Origin: Bradyrhizobium tropiciagri
Lineage (GTDB): Bacteria > Pseudomonadota > Alphaproteobacteria > Rhizobiales > Xanthobacteraceae
Direction: 5' to 3'
Length of the DNA stretch: 64,000 nt
Assembly: GCF_018130505.1 (NCBI RefSeq)
Contig: NZ_JAFCKH010000015.1
Coordinates: forward strand, 1 to 64,000
The position numbers were made by a program, and so were the translations under genes. Of this stretch, positions 1 to 9,250 are shown one piece after another. The notes beneath the pieces were generated by a model that was not told the origin of the DNA, searched no databases, and worked only from the letters and a program-made list of their open reading frames with translations. The stretch's first letter is position 1. Every line of letters starts with the position of its first letter.

Positions 1-344
<344 letters not shown>

Positions 345-349
345 TCAGA

Positions 350-886
350 TCAGATGTCCTTGCCGCGCTTCTTCATCTCGGCCTTGAACTGGGCGTTGAC
401 GATGACGCCGAACTGCTGCGCCCACTGCTGCATATATTGCAGCGATCCGTTGATCGCCTGGGGCTCCGCGGTCAAGAGCTTCTGACCGAGCGGGGTCTTG
501 TAGAAGGTCACGAGATCCTTCAACTCCTGTTCGGTGAACTCGGAGGCGTAGATCTGCGCCATGCCGTCGCCGATTTCCTTCTCGCTGCCGCCGAACTGCT
601 TGGCGATGACGACCGCGCACTCGTCGAGATCCTTCTGGTAGTTGAGATACTGCTGCAGCAAACCAGTCTTGGTCTTCTCGATGATGCCCGGAACGGCGCC
701 GGCATACATCACCGCCACGTTCTTCATCGTCAGGATTTCCTTGGCCGCCGCAATCGCCGCGGGGCTCGATTGCTTGACCTTTGGCATGGGGGGCAATTGC
801 GCCTGCTGCGCCATCGCCGGTGCGGCGGCGAACGCCAGTCCTGCCGCGAGGGCCACAACCGACAAAACTCCCGAGAAGCGCTTCAT
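350..886 (-). CDS. DUF2059 domain periplasmic protein
   Basis: 178 residues. A cleavable Sec signal peptide is visible (MKRFSGVLSVVALAAGLAFAA, cleavage after AMAQ), then a charged helical domain. Its stretch 'FTEQELKDLVTFYKTPLGQK' is the hallmark of DUF2059, a helical periplasmic domain without an assigned reaction. The start at 886 is preferred over the longer frame to 913 because an AAGGAG-type ribosome site precedes it and the signal peptide begins there. The gene lies 23 bp downstream of rpiA on the same strand, so the two are probably cotranscribed. No catalytic motif is visible. Confidence 0.82.
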   Translation of the reverse strand: MKRFSGVLSVVALAAGLAFAAAPAMAQQAQLPPMPKVKQSSPAAIAAAKEILTMKNVAVMYAGAVPGIIEKTKTGLLQQYLNYQKDLDECAVVIAKQFGGSEKEIGDGMAQIYASEFTEQELKDLVTFYKTPLGQKLLTAEPQAINGSLQYMQQWAQQFGVIVNAQFKAEMKKRGKDI

Positions 887-909
887 TCCAAGTCTCCTTG
901 CTTGCGGCG

Positions 910-1608
910 TCATCGCCGTTCAACAACCCGAATTCCCTGTGCGCCGGCCAGAACGGCGACGCTGCCAAGCCCGATGAACAGGCCGTGCTCGACCACGCCC
1001 GGGATCACGCTGAGCAACCCCGCCAGCCGCGGCGGATCGCCGATCCGGCCCAGATGGGCATCGACGATCCAGTGGCCGCCATCGGTGACAAAAGCGTGAC
1101 CGTCCTTGCCCTTGCGAATGACCATTTGCCCGGAGACGCCGGCTTGCGCGAACGCCTTCACCATCGCAGCCTGCGTCGCGCCGAGCCCGAACGGGATCAC
1201 CTCGACCGGCAACGGGAAGCGGCCGAGCGTCTCGACCCATTTGCTGTCATCGGCGATCACGATCATGCGATCGCTCGCCGCGGCGACGATTTTCTCGCGC
1301 AGCAGCGCGCCGCCGCCGCCCTTGATCAAATTGAGCGCCGGATCGATCTCGTCGGCGCCGTCGATCGTCAGGTCGAGATGGTCGACCTCGTCGAGCGTTG
1401 TCAGCGGAACGCCGCAGCGGATCGCGTCCGCTTTGGTGGCTTCCGAGGTCGGCACCCCGATCACCTTGATGCCCGCCTTGACCTTCTCGCCGAGCAATTC
1501 GACGAAGTGCTTGGCGGTGGAGCCGGTGCCGAGCCCGAGCTTCATGCCGTCGCGCACCTCTTCGAGCGCGCGCGCCGCCGCCTGGCGTTTCAATGCGTCC
1601 ATGTCCAC
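910..1608 (-). CDS. rpiA: Ribose-5-phosphate isomerase A
   Basis: 232 residues, the usual RpiA length. It interconverts ribose 5-phosphate and ribulose 5-phosphate in the cytosolic non-oxidative pentose phosphate pathway. Family motifs are all present: GLGTGSTA near residue 26 (phosphate binding), DGADEID in the middle (catalytic Asp) and [13 protein letters not shown] (catalytic Lys/Glu). The gene is transcribed away from gph; the 239-bp gap 1609-1847 between them should hold divergent promoters, but no clear elements were picked out. DUF2059 follows closely downstream. Confidence 0.95.
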   Translation of the reverse strand: MDMDALKRQAAARALEEVRDGMKLGLGTGSTAKHFVELLGEKVKAGIKVIGVPTSEATKADAIRCGVPLTTLDEVDHLDLTIDGADEIDPALNLIKGGGGALLREKIVAAASDRMIVIADDSKWVETLGRFPLPVEVIPFGLGATQAAMVKAFAQAGVSGQMVIRKGKDGHAFVTDGGHWIVDAHLGRIGDPPRLAGLLSVIPGVVEHGLFIGLGSVAVLAGAQGIRVVERR

Positions 1609-1847
1609 GTGCCGACCAAGCCCCTCAAGGTTCCGCGCCGTTCCGGGCTGGCGATCGGCCGCCCGGGCGGGCGCATATCTAGCGTCGTTTTGCGGGCAGG
1701 AACAGGCATGAATCGAGGCTATGAGGGCGATGATTCAGACCTTTTTCCAGCCTCATGGGCCGCACTGGCCGCCGGAAATGAAATGCCGTCCGGAACCGTG
1801 CGGAAGCCTCTTGCCAGCGGCCCCCATCACCGATAGCGAAGGAGATC

Positions 1848-2528
1848 ATGTCCGCCTCTTCTCCCCCCATTGTCGTATTCGATCTCGACGGCACGCTGGT
1901 CGACACCGCGCCCGACCTGATCAGCGCGCTGAATTACGTGCTGGACCGCGAGGGCCTGCGGCCCGTGCCGCTGGCGGCCGCGCGCAACATGATCGGCGCC
2001 GGCGCACGCAAGCTGCTCGAGCGCGGGCTGGAGGTGGAGGGACGCGTGGTCAGCCTCGCTGACCTCGACCGCCTGACCAAGGACTTCGTCGACTATTACG
2101 CCGAGCACATCGCCGACGGCTCGCGCCCGTTCGAGGGGCTGGAAGCCGCGCTCGACACCCTCGCCACACGCGGCCACCGCTTCGCGGTCTGCACCAACAA
2201 GCTGGAATGGCTGTCGAAGCTGCTGCTCGACCGGCTCGGCCTGACGCCGCGCTTTGCCGCGATCTGCGGCGCCGACACCTTTGGCGTCGCGAAGCCCGAT
2301 CCGGCGTTCCTGCGCGAGACGGCGGTGCGGGCCGGCGGACGCCTGCCCGGCGTGATCATGGTCGGCGATGCCGGAACCGATGTCGGGGTGGCGCGGCGGG
2401 CCCAGGTGCCCGTCATCGGCGTCGATTTTGGTTACACGGATGTGCCCATGGCGGAGCTGAAACCGGACCGCCTGATCAGCCACATGCGCGACCTGCCCGA
2501 CGCCGTCGCGAGCCTTGCATCGGCTTAA
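1848..2528 (+). CDS. gph: Phosphoglycolate phosphatase (HAD family)
   Basis: 226 residues. HAD motif I is FDLDGTLVDT near the N-terminus, with nucleophile and acid/base aspartates. Motif II is VCTNK, and motifs III/IV are GVAKPDPAFL and MVGDAGTDVGVARR. Length and cap domain match phosphoglycolate phosphatase, which removes 2-phosphoglycolate formed by Rubisco oxygenation or DNA repair. Related HAD enzymes (PpaX, other small phosphatases) cannot be excluded from sequence alone. An AGGAGATC ribosome site directly precedes the ATG. A perfect hairpin follows the stop. Confidence 0.88.
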   Translation: MSASSPPIVVFDLDGTLVDTAPDLISALNYVLDREGLRPVPLAAARNMIGAGARKLLERGLEVEGRVVSLADLDRLTKDFVDYYAEHIADGSRPFEGLEAALDTLATRGHRFAVCTNKLEWLSKLLLDRLGLTPRFAAICGADTFGVAKPDPAFLRETAVRAGGRLPGVIMVGDAGTDVGVARRAQVPVIGVDFGYTDVPMAELKPDRLISHMRDLPDAVASLASA

Positions 2529-2533
2529 AGTCT

Positions 2534-2565
2534 TATTTCCAAGCAATTGATATTGCTTGGAAATA
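2534..2565. terminator. Perfect 13-bp inverted repeat after gph
   Basis: TATTTCCAAGCAA (2534-2546) pairs with its exact complement at 2553-2565 across a 6-base loop. It sits 6 bp after the gph stop in an AT-rich patch (2530-2600). The stem is AT-rich and followed by TTTAG rather than a long T-run, so termination is plausible but not certain. Confidence 0.5.
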
Positions 2566-2692
2566 TTTAGCCATGCGAATATTCTGTTAACCATCCTTTA
2601 ACGAGCAGGGCTCCCCCTGTTGCACCCCTGTTTCGAGGCCCCTATGGTCGCCGCGGGGATTGTGGCTGATAGCCGCAGGTGAGTGTGAAATC

Positions 2693-3193
2693 ATGCATCG
2701 TGTCATCGCGATTGCAGCCGCCGGACTGAGTCTGGCCGGCTGCTCTTCCTTTTCCATGGATTCGTTCAAGTCGGCGCCGCCGCCGATGCAGGTCCAGCTC
2801 GATTCGGCGCCGCCCGGCGCCGACGCCGTGACCTCGCTCGGGCCGGGCTGCAAGACGCCCTGCACGGTGTCGATCCCGACGCCGGAGACCAATTTCTCCG
2901 TGACCTTCAATCTGCCGAAGTACCAGCCGGCGACGGTGCCGGTAACGGTGACCCGCGTGCCGGGCGACTTCACGAGCCCGGCTACGACCACGCTCGATCC
3001 GAGCCCGGTGGTCGCGGAACTGCAGCCGGCCGGGCCGCCGCCGCGCGCGGCGCACAAACCGATGCGGCCGAAAAAGAAGAAGCCGAAGCCGGTCGCCGCG
3101 GCCCCTGCTGCCGCCGCGGCCCCCGCCTCGGCGTTCCCCGATCCGAGCGCGCCGCCGCCCGCCGCAGCTCCCGCAGCCGCGCCGTCGCGCTGA
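2693..3193 (+). CDS. Pro/Ala-rich outer-membrane lipoprotein with PEGA-like domain
   Basis: 166 residues. The start at 2693 gives MHRVIAIAAAGLSLAGC, a lipoprotein signal peptide with lipobox LAGC (Cys17), so the mature protein should be lipid-anchored. The middle, 'QVQLDSAPPGADAVTSLG' through 'CTVSIPTP', resembles PEGA-type beta domains. The C-terminal third is low-complexity Lys/Pro/Ala, probably a cell-wall or periplasm-spanning tether. A frame upstream of 2693 stays open but would destroy the signal peptide. The function is unknown; the gene stands alone with a strong terminator after it. Confidence 0.8.
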   Translation: MHRVIAIAAAGLSLAGCSSFSMDSFKSAPPPMQVQLDSAPPGADAVTSLGPGCKTPCTVSIPTPETNFSVTFNLPKYQPATVPVTVTRVPGDFTSPATTTLDPSPVVAELQPAGPPPRAAHKPMRPKKKKPKPVAAAPAAAAAPASAFPDPSAPPPAAAPAAAPSR

Positions 3194-3215
3194 CGATCAT
3201 TCGATTGCACTGCAC

Positions 3216-3242
3216 AAGAGCCCGGCCTGACGCCGGGCTCTT
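3216..3242 (+). terminator. Rho-independent-type terminator after lipoprotein gene
   Basis: AAGAGCCCGGC (3216-3226) pairs perfectly with GCCGGGCTCTT (3232-3242) around a 5-base loop, 23 bp after the stop at 3193. The strong GC stem ends in TT. The next coding region is moaA. Confidence 0.7.
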
Positions 3243-3450
3243 ACGTTTCCGTTGAAGCACTTCGCCGATCATGTTCTCGCATCGCGCGATGCGCCTCGCC
3301 TATCGTGCGAGCCGGGTTTTGCATGTTGCGGATCATGCTTTGGGACGCATTGTGACATCGCGCCAACATGCATAGATTGTCACTGTCGATGCCAGCAATG
3401 GCGCCGGCGCACGGGGAACAATCGCAAGAACAGTCGAAGGCCCGAGTAGA

Positions 3451-4485
3451 ATGAGCGGATCCACGCAGGCGCATTCCGACACGCTGTTTCGTCCGATGAC
3501 CGATCCGTTCGGCCGCACGATCCGCTATCTGCGCGTCTCGGTCACCGACCGCTGCGATCTGCGCTGCTTCTACTGCATGTCGGAAGACATGACCTTCCTG
3601 CCGAAGGCGGACCTCCTGACGCTGGAAGAACTCGACCGCCTCTGCTCGGCGTTCATCGCCAAGGGCGTGCGCAAGATCCGCCTCACCGGCGGCGAGCCGC
3701 TGGTCCGCCGCAACGTGATGGGCCTGGTGCGCTCGCTGTCGCGGCATCTTTCGACCGGCGCGCTGGATGAATTGACGCTGACCACCAACGGCTCGCAGCT
3801 CGCCCGCTTCGCCCAGGAGCTGGCCGATTGCGGCGTGCGTCGCGTCAACGTCTCGCTCGACACGCTGGACCCGGCCAAATTCCGCGCCATCACCCGCTGG
3901 GGCGACATCGACAAGGTGCTGGCCGGCATCGAGGCGGCGCGCGCCGCCGGGCTCGCGGTCAAGATCAATGCGGTCGCGCTGAAGAACCTGAATGAGGACG
4001 AGATTCCCGCGCTGATGGAGTGGGCGCACGGCAAGGGCATGGGCCTGACCCTGATCGAGGTGATGCCGATGGGCGACATTGGCGAAGGCCGGATCGATCA
4101 GTACGTACCGCTGTCGCTTCTGCGCGCGCGGCTGGAGAAGCACTACACGCTGACCGATCTCGACGACGACACCGGCGGCCCCGCCCGCTATGTCCGCGTC
4201 GCCGAGACCGGCGGCAAGCTCGGCTTCATCACGCCGATGACCCACAATTTCTGCGAATCCTGCAACCGGGTGCGGATCACCTGCACTGGCACGCTGCACA
4301 CCTGCCTCGGTCATGAGGACGCCTCCGACCTGCGCCGGCCGCTGCGCGCCTCCGGCGACAACGACCTGCTGTCGGCCGCGATCGACCGCGCCATCGGGCT
4401 GAAGCCGAAGGGCCACGATTTCATCATCGACCGCCGCCACAACCGCCCGAGCGTCAGCCGCCACATGAGCGTGACCGGAGGCTAA
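3451..4485 (+). CDS. moaA: GTP 3',8-cyclase (molybdenum cofactor biosynthesis)
   Basis: 344 residues, the typical length. It is the radical SAM enzyme of the first molybdopterin step, converting GTP to 3',8-cyclo-GTP. The N-terminal 4Fe-4S/SAM cluster motif CxxxCxxC is C35, C39, C42. The C-terminal cluster is seen in '[16 protein letters not shown]' (CxxC plus a later Cys). The protein ends in VTGG, the conserved diglycine needed for activity. The upstream gap 3243-3450 shows no riboswitch-like structure that I can identify. A shorter start (MTDPFGR, 15 codons in) is possible because the ribosome site before 3451 is weak. Confidence 0.96.
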   Translation: MSGSTQAHSDTLFRPMTDPFGRTIRYLRVSVTDRCDLRCFYCMSEDMTFLPKADLLTLEELDRLCSAFIAKGVRKIRLTGGEPLVRRNVMGLVRSLSRHLSTGALDELTLTTNGSQLARFAQELADCGVRRVNVSLDTLDPAKFRAITRWGDIDKVLAGIEAARAAGLAVKINAVALKNLNEDEIPALMEWAHGKGMGLTLIEVMPMGDIGEGRIDQYVPLSLLRARLEKHYTLTDLDDDTGGPARYVRVAETGGKLGFITPMTHNFCESCNRVRITCTGTLHTCLGHEDASDLRRPLRASGDNDLLSAAIDRAIGLKPKGHDFIIDRRHNRPSVSRHMSVTGG

Positions 4486-4802
4486 TCTCCGTAACTTCCC
4501 GGACTCCGATTGCGCCCCCGATTTACCAAGCGGGGACAGCGATTTGCTCGCACGTCAATTTACCCATTTTCCGATTGACGGCGTTTCACGGCGCTGGTTT
4601 GGTGCCCGCAGCTTCCTACACGAGCCCGGCCGGATAGGCCGCTGCCCACACTGGCAGCCAAGAACGGCGGAAGCAGTTTTCGGGGGAGGACGATCGTTGC
4701 AACTGCTCCTGAAAGTGAGCCGTGGCTCCGTGCGCATGCGCGCGGCGGCCAGATGATGCTTGAAGAGATATTCGGTGCGCCGGCGGCGCAGCCGCGGAGA
4801 TC
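4486..4802. other. Intergenic region upstream of the TRAP operon
   Basis: 317 bp between moaA and dctQ. Short open frames exist here (for example 4544-4756) but show no recognisable protein. It probably contains the dctQM promoter; no convincing -35/-10 pair or operator was identified. Confidence 0.5.
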
Positions 4803-5345
4803 ATGATGCGCCCTTTGTTGGCACTCAGTACGGCGATCGACCGTCTCAACGAGAAGATCGGCTACATCTGCAATCTGCTCGTCCTGCTCGCCTGCCTCGT
4901 CAGCGCCGGCAACGCGATGATCCGCTACGCATTCAGCTACTCGTCGAACGGCTGGCTCGAGGCGCAGTGGTACATGTTCGCGATCCTGGTGATGTTCGGC
5001 GCCTCCTACACCTTCAAGCGCAACGAGCATGTCCGCGTCGAGATCATGTATCTGATGCTGTCCGAGCGCGGCCAGCTCTGGCTCGACATGATCGGCACGC
5101 TGTTCTTCCTGATCCCGGCCTGCCTGCTGCTCGCCTATCTGTCCTGGCCGTTCTTCTACCAGGCCTACGCGGTCGGTGAGATGAGCGGCAATGCCGGCGG
5201 CCTGCTGCGCTGGCCGATCAAGTTCGTGATTCCGTCCGGCTTCGTGATGCTGGCGCTGCAAGGCGTCTCCGAGGTGATCAAGCGGATCGCCGCACTGCAG
5301 GGTTACGTCACGATCGACGCCAAGTATGAGAGGCCGACGCAATGA
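4803..5345 (+). CDS. TRAP transporter small membrane subunit (DctQ type)
   Basis: 180 residues with four hydrophobic segments (about 20-40, 55-72, 95-118, 135-155) and the DctQ-family stretch around 'FGASYTFKRNEHVRVEIMY'. It forms the inner-membrane permease with the large subunit. It overlaps dctM by the ATGA junction (5342-5345), showing translational coupling. Two adjacent ATGs are available (4803 and 4806); the second has better spacing from the GGAGA site. The sequence type fits the mannitol/chloroaromatic or 2-oxoacid subfamily rather than C4-dicarboxylate DctPQM. Confidence 0.92.
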   Translation: MMRPLLALSTAIDRLNEKIGYICNLLVLLACLVSAGNAMIRYAFSYSSNGWLEAQWYMFAILVMFGASYTFKRNEHVRVEIMYLMLSERGQLWLDMIGTLFFLIPACLLLAYLSWPFFYQAYAVGEMSGNAGGLLRWPIKFVIPSGFVMLALQGVSEVIKRIAALQGYVTIDAKYERPTQ

Positions 5346-6943
5346 TCACGCTGGAGATGATGCCGCCCCTGATGTTCGGCGGCCTGATCGTCGCGATGCT
5401 GATCGGCTATCCGGTGGCGTTCACGCTCGCCGCGGTCGGCCTGTCGTTCGGGTTTCTCTCGATCTATCTCGGCTTCTTCGACCTCAACTTCCTGCAGGCG
5501 ATCCCGGGCCGCATCTTCGGCAGCGTGCTCTCCAACGAGCTGCTGCTGGCGATCCCGTTCTTCACCTTCATGGGCGCGATATTGGAAAGATGCGGGCTCG
5601 CCGAGGACATGCTGGATTCGATGGGCCAGCTGTTCGGCCCGATCCGCGGCGGCCTCGGCTATTCCGTGATCATCGTCGGCTTCATCCTCGGCGCCATCAC
5701 CGGCACGGTGGCGGCGCAGGTCATCGCCATGGCGCTGATCTCGATGCCAGTGATGATCCGCTACGGCTACAACATCCGCTACATCACCGGCGTGCTGGCC
5801 GCGTCCGGCACCATCACCCAGCTGGTGCCGCCGTCGCTGGTGCTGATCGTGCTCGCCGACCAGCTCGGCAAGTCGGTCGGCGACATGTATCTCGGCGCCT
5901 GGGGCCCGTCGGTGTTCCAGATCGTGCTGTTCGCCGGCTACACCTTCTTCCTCGGCCTGATCAAGCCGAGCCATGTGCCGGCGGTGCCGCTGGAAGCGCG
6001 CACGCTGACCGGCTGGGCGCTGTGGAAGAAGTGCCTGCTCGGCATCATCCCCTCCGCGGTGCTGATCTTCGTCGTGCTCGGCACCATGATGATGGGCCTT
6101 GCGACCCCGACAGAGGCCGGCGCCATGGGCGCGGTCGGCGCCATCGTGCTCGCCGCCATCCACCACAAGGATTTCAGCGCGGCCGGCCACAAGGTGCTGA
6201 TCGTCGGCGTGATCGCTGCCGGCATCGGCACCATCATCGCGATGCTCTACAGCGAGAACCTGATCTTCAAGCTCGCCTTCGCGATCACCTACCTCGCCGT
6301 GGTCTGGATCTGCCTCGAGGCGGTGAGGATCCCGGACCTGCGCGACCTGATCAAGCAGGGCTACGAGACCACCATGCGCATCACCTGCATGGTCACCTTC
6401 ATCCTGATCGGCTCGACCTGCTTCTCGGTGGTGTTCCTCGGCGTGTCAGGCGGCACCTGGCTGGAGCATCATCTGACCTCGCTGCCCGGCGGCGTCTGGG
6501 GCTTCCTGATCTTCATCAACCTGTTCATCTTCTTCCTGGCGTTCTTCCTCGACTTCTTCGAGATCGCGTTCATCATCCTGCCGATGATCGCGCCGATCGC
6601 GCAGAAGATCCTGGCGCCGGTGGTCGGTGCCGACGCGGCGCTGATCTGGTTCGGCGTGATGCTCTGCGTCAACATGCAGACCTCGTTCCTGCACCCGCCG
6701 TTCGGCTTCGCGCTGTTCTACCTCCGCGGCGTCGCGCCGCGCGAGGTGAAGAGCTCCGACATCTACTGGGGCGCGATGCCGTGGATCGGCCTGCAGGCGA
6801 TCATGGTGGCGCTGGTCATCGCCTTCCCGGTCGTCGTCACCGGCCTGCTCGACAAGCCGCTCGACGTCGACCTCAACAAGGTCAAGATCGAAGTGCCGCA
6901 GATCGAGCTGCCGCCGCTCGATTTCGGCCAGCCGAAACAGTAG
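5342..6943 (+). CDS. TRAP transporter large permease subunit (DctM type)
   Basis: 533 residues, somewhat longer than classical DctM (about 430), as in the mannitol/chloroaromatic subfamily. It is a many-spanning membrane protein. It has a glycine-rich early motif (GGLIVAMLIGYPVAFTLA) and 'GYNIRYITGVLAASGTITQLVPPS', the conserved permease region. It carries solute delivered by the periplasmic DctP protein using the sodium gradient. It is translationally coupled to dctQ. It ends 6 bp from the convergent sensor kinase gene. The likely binding proteins are at 9251-11694. Confidence 0.94.
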   Translation: MITLEMMPPLMFGGLIVAMLIGYPVAFTLAAVGLSFGFLSIYLGFFDLNFLQAIPGRIFGSVLSNELLLAIPFFTFMGAILERCGLAEDMLDSMGQLFGPIRGGLGYSVIIVGFILGAITGTVAAQVIAMALISMPVMIRYGYNIRYITGVLAASGTITQLVPPSLVLIVLADQLGKSVGDMYLGAWGPSVFQIVLFAGYTFFLGLIKPSHVPAVPLEARTLTGWALWKKCLLGIIPSAVLIFVVLGTMMMGLATPTEAGAMGAVGAIVLAAIHHKDFSAAGHKVLIVGVIAAGIGTIIAMLYSENLIFKLAFAITYLAVVWICLEAVRIPDLRDLIKQGYETTMRITCMVTFILIGSTCFSVVFLGVSGGTWLEHHLTSLPGGVWGFLIFINLFIFFLAFFLDFFEIAFIILPMIAPIAQKILAPVVGADAALIWFGVMLCVNMQTSFLHPPFGFALFYLRGVAPREVKSSDIYWGAMPWIGLQAIMVALVIAFPVVVTGLLDKPLDVDLNKVKIEVPQIELPPLDFGQPKQ

Positions 6944-6949
6944 CTGGGA

Positions 6950-8272
6950 TCACGGCGCGGCGTCGGCGAGGCGGAAGCCCAGCGTGAACTGGGCGCCACC
7001 GGACGGCAGGTTCTCCACCTCGACCGTCGCTTCGTGGTCGCTCGCGACGCTGCGTACGATCGACAGCCCGAGCCCGGCGCCATCGGTGCGCCGGCGATCG
7101 CCGCGCCAGAAGCGCTGGAAGATCACGCCCTGCTCGGCGAGCGGAATGCCCGGGCCGCAGTCGCGCACCCGCACCGAGCCGTCCTCGCACACCTCGACGT
7201 CGACGCAGGTTTTGTCGGCAGTGTATTTGATGGCGTTCTCCGCCAGATTGAAGATCGCCCGCTGCAGCATCTGCGCATTGCCCCGCACCGGCACAGGATC
7301 ATCGGTGCCGCGCAGCGCGATGTCCTTGCCCTGCGCCAGCGCATAGGGCGCGATCGAGCCGACCACCTCGGCACAGACCGCGCGCAGATCCGCGGTCTCG
7401 CCGGGACCGAGCTCGAGCATGTCGAGCTCGGCGATCTCGAGCAGCTGGCTGACGATGCGGCTCATGCTTTCGATGTCGGCATGCAGCTCGCCGACGCCCT
7501 CGCCCGCCTGCAGCGTCTCGATCCGGGTCTTGAGGATGGCGAGCGGCGTGCGCAGCTGGTGCGCCGCATCGGCGGTGAACTGGCGCTGCACCCGGAAGCC
7601 GTCTTCGAGCCGGTCGAAGGCCTGGTTGACCGCCGTCACCAACGGCAGGATCTCGCTCGGAATCCGTTCCGTCGGCAGCCTGATGTCGGTGCGCGCCGGC
7701 CCGATATTCCTCGCCTCCTCCGATGCCTGCAGCAGCGGAATCACGGCGCGGCGGAAGATCACGATGTCGATGGCGAGCAGCACCAGCAGCGTCGGGATCG
7801 TGATCCAGCCGACCCGCCGGAAGAAATTGCTGACAATGTCGTCGATGATAACGTCGCGATGCGACAGGTCCTCGGCGACATGGATGCGCACGGTCTGGCC
7901 GCCGATCTCCCTGGTCACGCTCGCGCCGGAGATGGTGCCGAGGGTGGCGGTGCGTTGCCGCGAACCGTCGTGATGCGAGGAGAACAGCAGCTCGCCCTTG
8001 CCGTCGTAGACGTCGTAGCGGTAGCGGCCATAGGCATCGGAATAGAGGCCCCTGAGGCTCTCGGGCAGGTCGAGAGCCACCTTGCCGGCCGCATCGACGG
8101 CAAGCCGCTCGCCGAGCACGTCGGCCTGGTCGCGCATCGCCTCGCGATGCAGCGCCGATATCTCCGAGTTGAGCAGCCACAGCAGCAGCAGCGGCAGAAA
8201 GATCGCGGCGAGCGCGACCGCGAGGATGTGCAGGAACACGATCCGCGAGGTCAGCGACTTGAAGGGGAGCAT
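6950..8272 (-). CDS. Sensor histidine kinase (TctE/QseC-like)
   Basis: 440 residues. TM helix at about 10-35, a periplasmic sensor of about 115 residues, a second TM at about 155-175, then HAMP, HisKA with H238 in 'DAAHQLRTPLAIL', and HATPase with N box 'NLAENAIKY', G1 'DCGPGIP' and G2 'GAGLGLSIV'. It is the partner of the response regulator just upstream (1 bp apart). Known TctE-type kinases control organic acid uptake. Being next to a TRAP permease and its binding proteins, it probably senses the transported acid; this is inference from position. Confidence 0.92.
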   Translation of the reverse strand: MLPFKSLTSRIVFLHILAVALAAIFLPLLLLWLLNSEISALHREAMRDQADVLGERLAVDAAGKVALDLPESLRGLYSDAYGRYRYDVYDGKGELLFSSHHDGSRQRTATLGTISGASVTREIGGQTVRIHVAEDLSHRDVIIDDIVSNFFRRVGWITIPTLLVLLAIDIVIFRRAVIPLLQASEEARNIGPARTDIRLPTERIPSEILPLVTAVNQAFDRLEDGFRVQRQFTADAAHQLRTPLAILKTRIETLQAGEGVGELHADIESMSRIVSQLLEIAELDMLELGPGETADLRAVCAEVVGSIAPYALAQGKDIALRGTDDPVPVRGNAQMLQRAIFNLAENAIKYTADKTCVDVEVCEDGSVRVRDCGPGIPLAEQGVIFQRFWRGDRRRTDGAGLGLSIVRSVASDHEATVEVENLPSGGAQFTLGFRLADAAP

Positions 8273-8273
8273 G

Positions 8274-8948
8274 CTACTTCGCCTCGGCCATCATGTAGCC
8301 GACGCCGCGGATGGTGTGGATCATGATCCTGGCGTTGTGCTCGGCGAGCAGCTTGCGCAGCCGCGAGACGTAAACCTCGACCGCGTTCGAAGCGACCTCG
8401 CCCGACAGCCCGAAGATGTGGTCCTCGACGTTCTTCTTCGGCACCACCCGTCCCTGCCGCCGCAGCAGGATTTCCAGCACCGAGGTCTCGCGCGAGGAGA
8501 ACACGTGCGGCGCGCCATCGATGAAGATCTGGCGGCTTTCGGTGTCGTAGACGAGATTGGCGAGGTTGAGCGAGGAGCCGAGCAACTGGCCGGGCCGGCG
8601 CAGGATCGCTTCGAGCCGCGCCACCAGTTCCTCCAGCGCAAACGGCTTTGCCAGATAATCATCGGCGCCGCTGCGCAGGCCGCTGACCCGGTCCTGCAGG
8701 CCGCCACGCGCGGTCAATACCAGAACCGGCAGCGGATCCATCTTGCGGCGCAACTCCGACAGCACGGTTAGTCCATCGCCATCGGGCAGGCCGAGATCGA
8801 GGATCATCGCCGCATAGGTGACGCTGCGCAGCGCATCGCGCGCCTCGGCAACGTTGCCGACGATATCGGCCGCATATCCCGCCGCCAGTAGCCCGGTGGC
8901 GAGCAGACGCGACAGCTCTGCATTGTCCTCGACGATCAGAAGCCGCAT
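8274..8948 (-). CDS. OmpR/TctD-type response regulator
   Basis: 224 residues. Receiver domain with acidic pair in 'LLIVEDNAE', phospho-acceptor D51 in 'MILDLGLPDGDG' and Lys in 'YLAKPF'. The C-terminal winged helix is of the OmpR type ('SRLRKLLAEHNARIMIHTIRGVGY'). ATG at 8948; the codon before it is TTG, not needed as a start. It forms an operon with the kinase downstream. Probable targets are the TRAP genes on both sides. All receiver key residues are intact, in contrast to the LuxR-type regulators later in the window. Confidence 0.93.
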   Translation of the reverse strand: MRLLIVEDNAELSRLLATGLLAAGYAADIVGNVAEARDALRSVTYAAMILDLGLPDGDGLTVLSELRRKMDPLPVLVLTARGGLQDRVSGLRSGADDYLAKPFALEELVARLEAILRRPGQLLGSSLNLANLVYDTESRQIFIDGAPHVFSSRETSVLEILLRRQGRVVPKKNVEDHIFGLSGEVASNAVEVYVSRLRKLLAEHNARIMIHTIRGVGYMMAEAK

Positions 8949-9195
8949 CAAGAAATTCTGTCCTTGTCCGATCGGTCAGCTATCGGCGCAGTCGCCGCAA
9001 TAGATCGGCGGCGGCGTCAATCGACGCTATCACGCCGTGTCGACGATAGCGGTCGGTGGCGCGGCGGATAGACGGAAGATGCTATGTTTTTTTGATGGCC
9101 GACGTCACCCGGCACTCATGCAAAATGGCTGAGCGCGTTGATATCGGTCGCGGCCGGCGGCGGAGCGCGAAGCAATGTAAGGTTCGTGTAAGCTT

Positions 9196-9222
9196 CCCTC
9201 TCCCCGACATGCGAGGAGAGGG
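9196..9222. repeat. Intergenic hairpin of the CCCTCTCC type
   Basis: CCCTCTCC (9196-9203) pairs with GGAGAGGG (9215-9222). It lies in the 302-bp gap 8949-9250 between the response regulator start and the first binding-protein stop. The element is related in sequence to the hairpin at 15278-15301. It may act as a weak terminator for the minus-strand gene ending at 9251. Otherwise the gap shows nothing clear; it must hold the two-component promoter. Confidence 0.45.
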
Positions 9223-9250
9223 TCGTAGCGAGGTGCGATTCCGCCGTAGC

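Noticed and set aside
4544-4756. Short frame in the moaA-dctQ gap
   Set aside because: No ribosome site, no recognisable protein and composition of random frames; left as intergenic.
5326-6987. Alternative plus frame of 553 codons over dctM
   Set aside because: Arg/Pro-rich translation without hydrophobic segments; the overlapping dctM frame is a clear permease.
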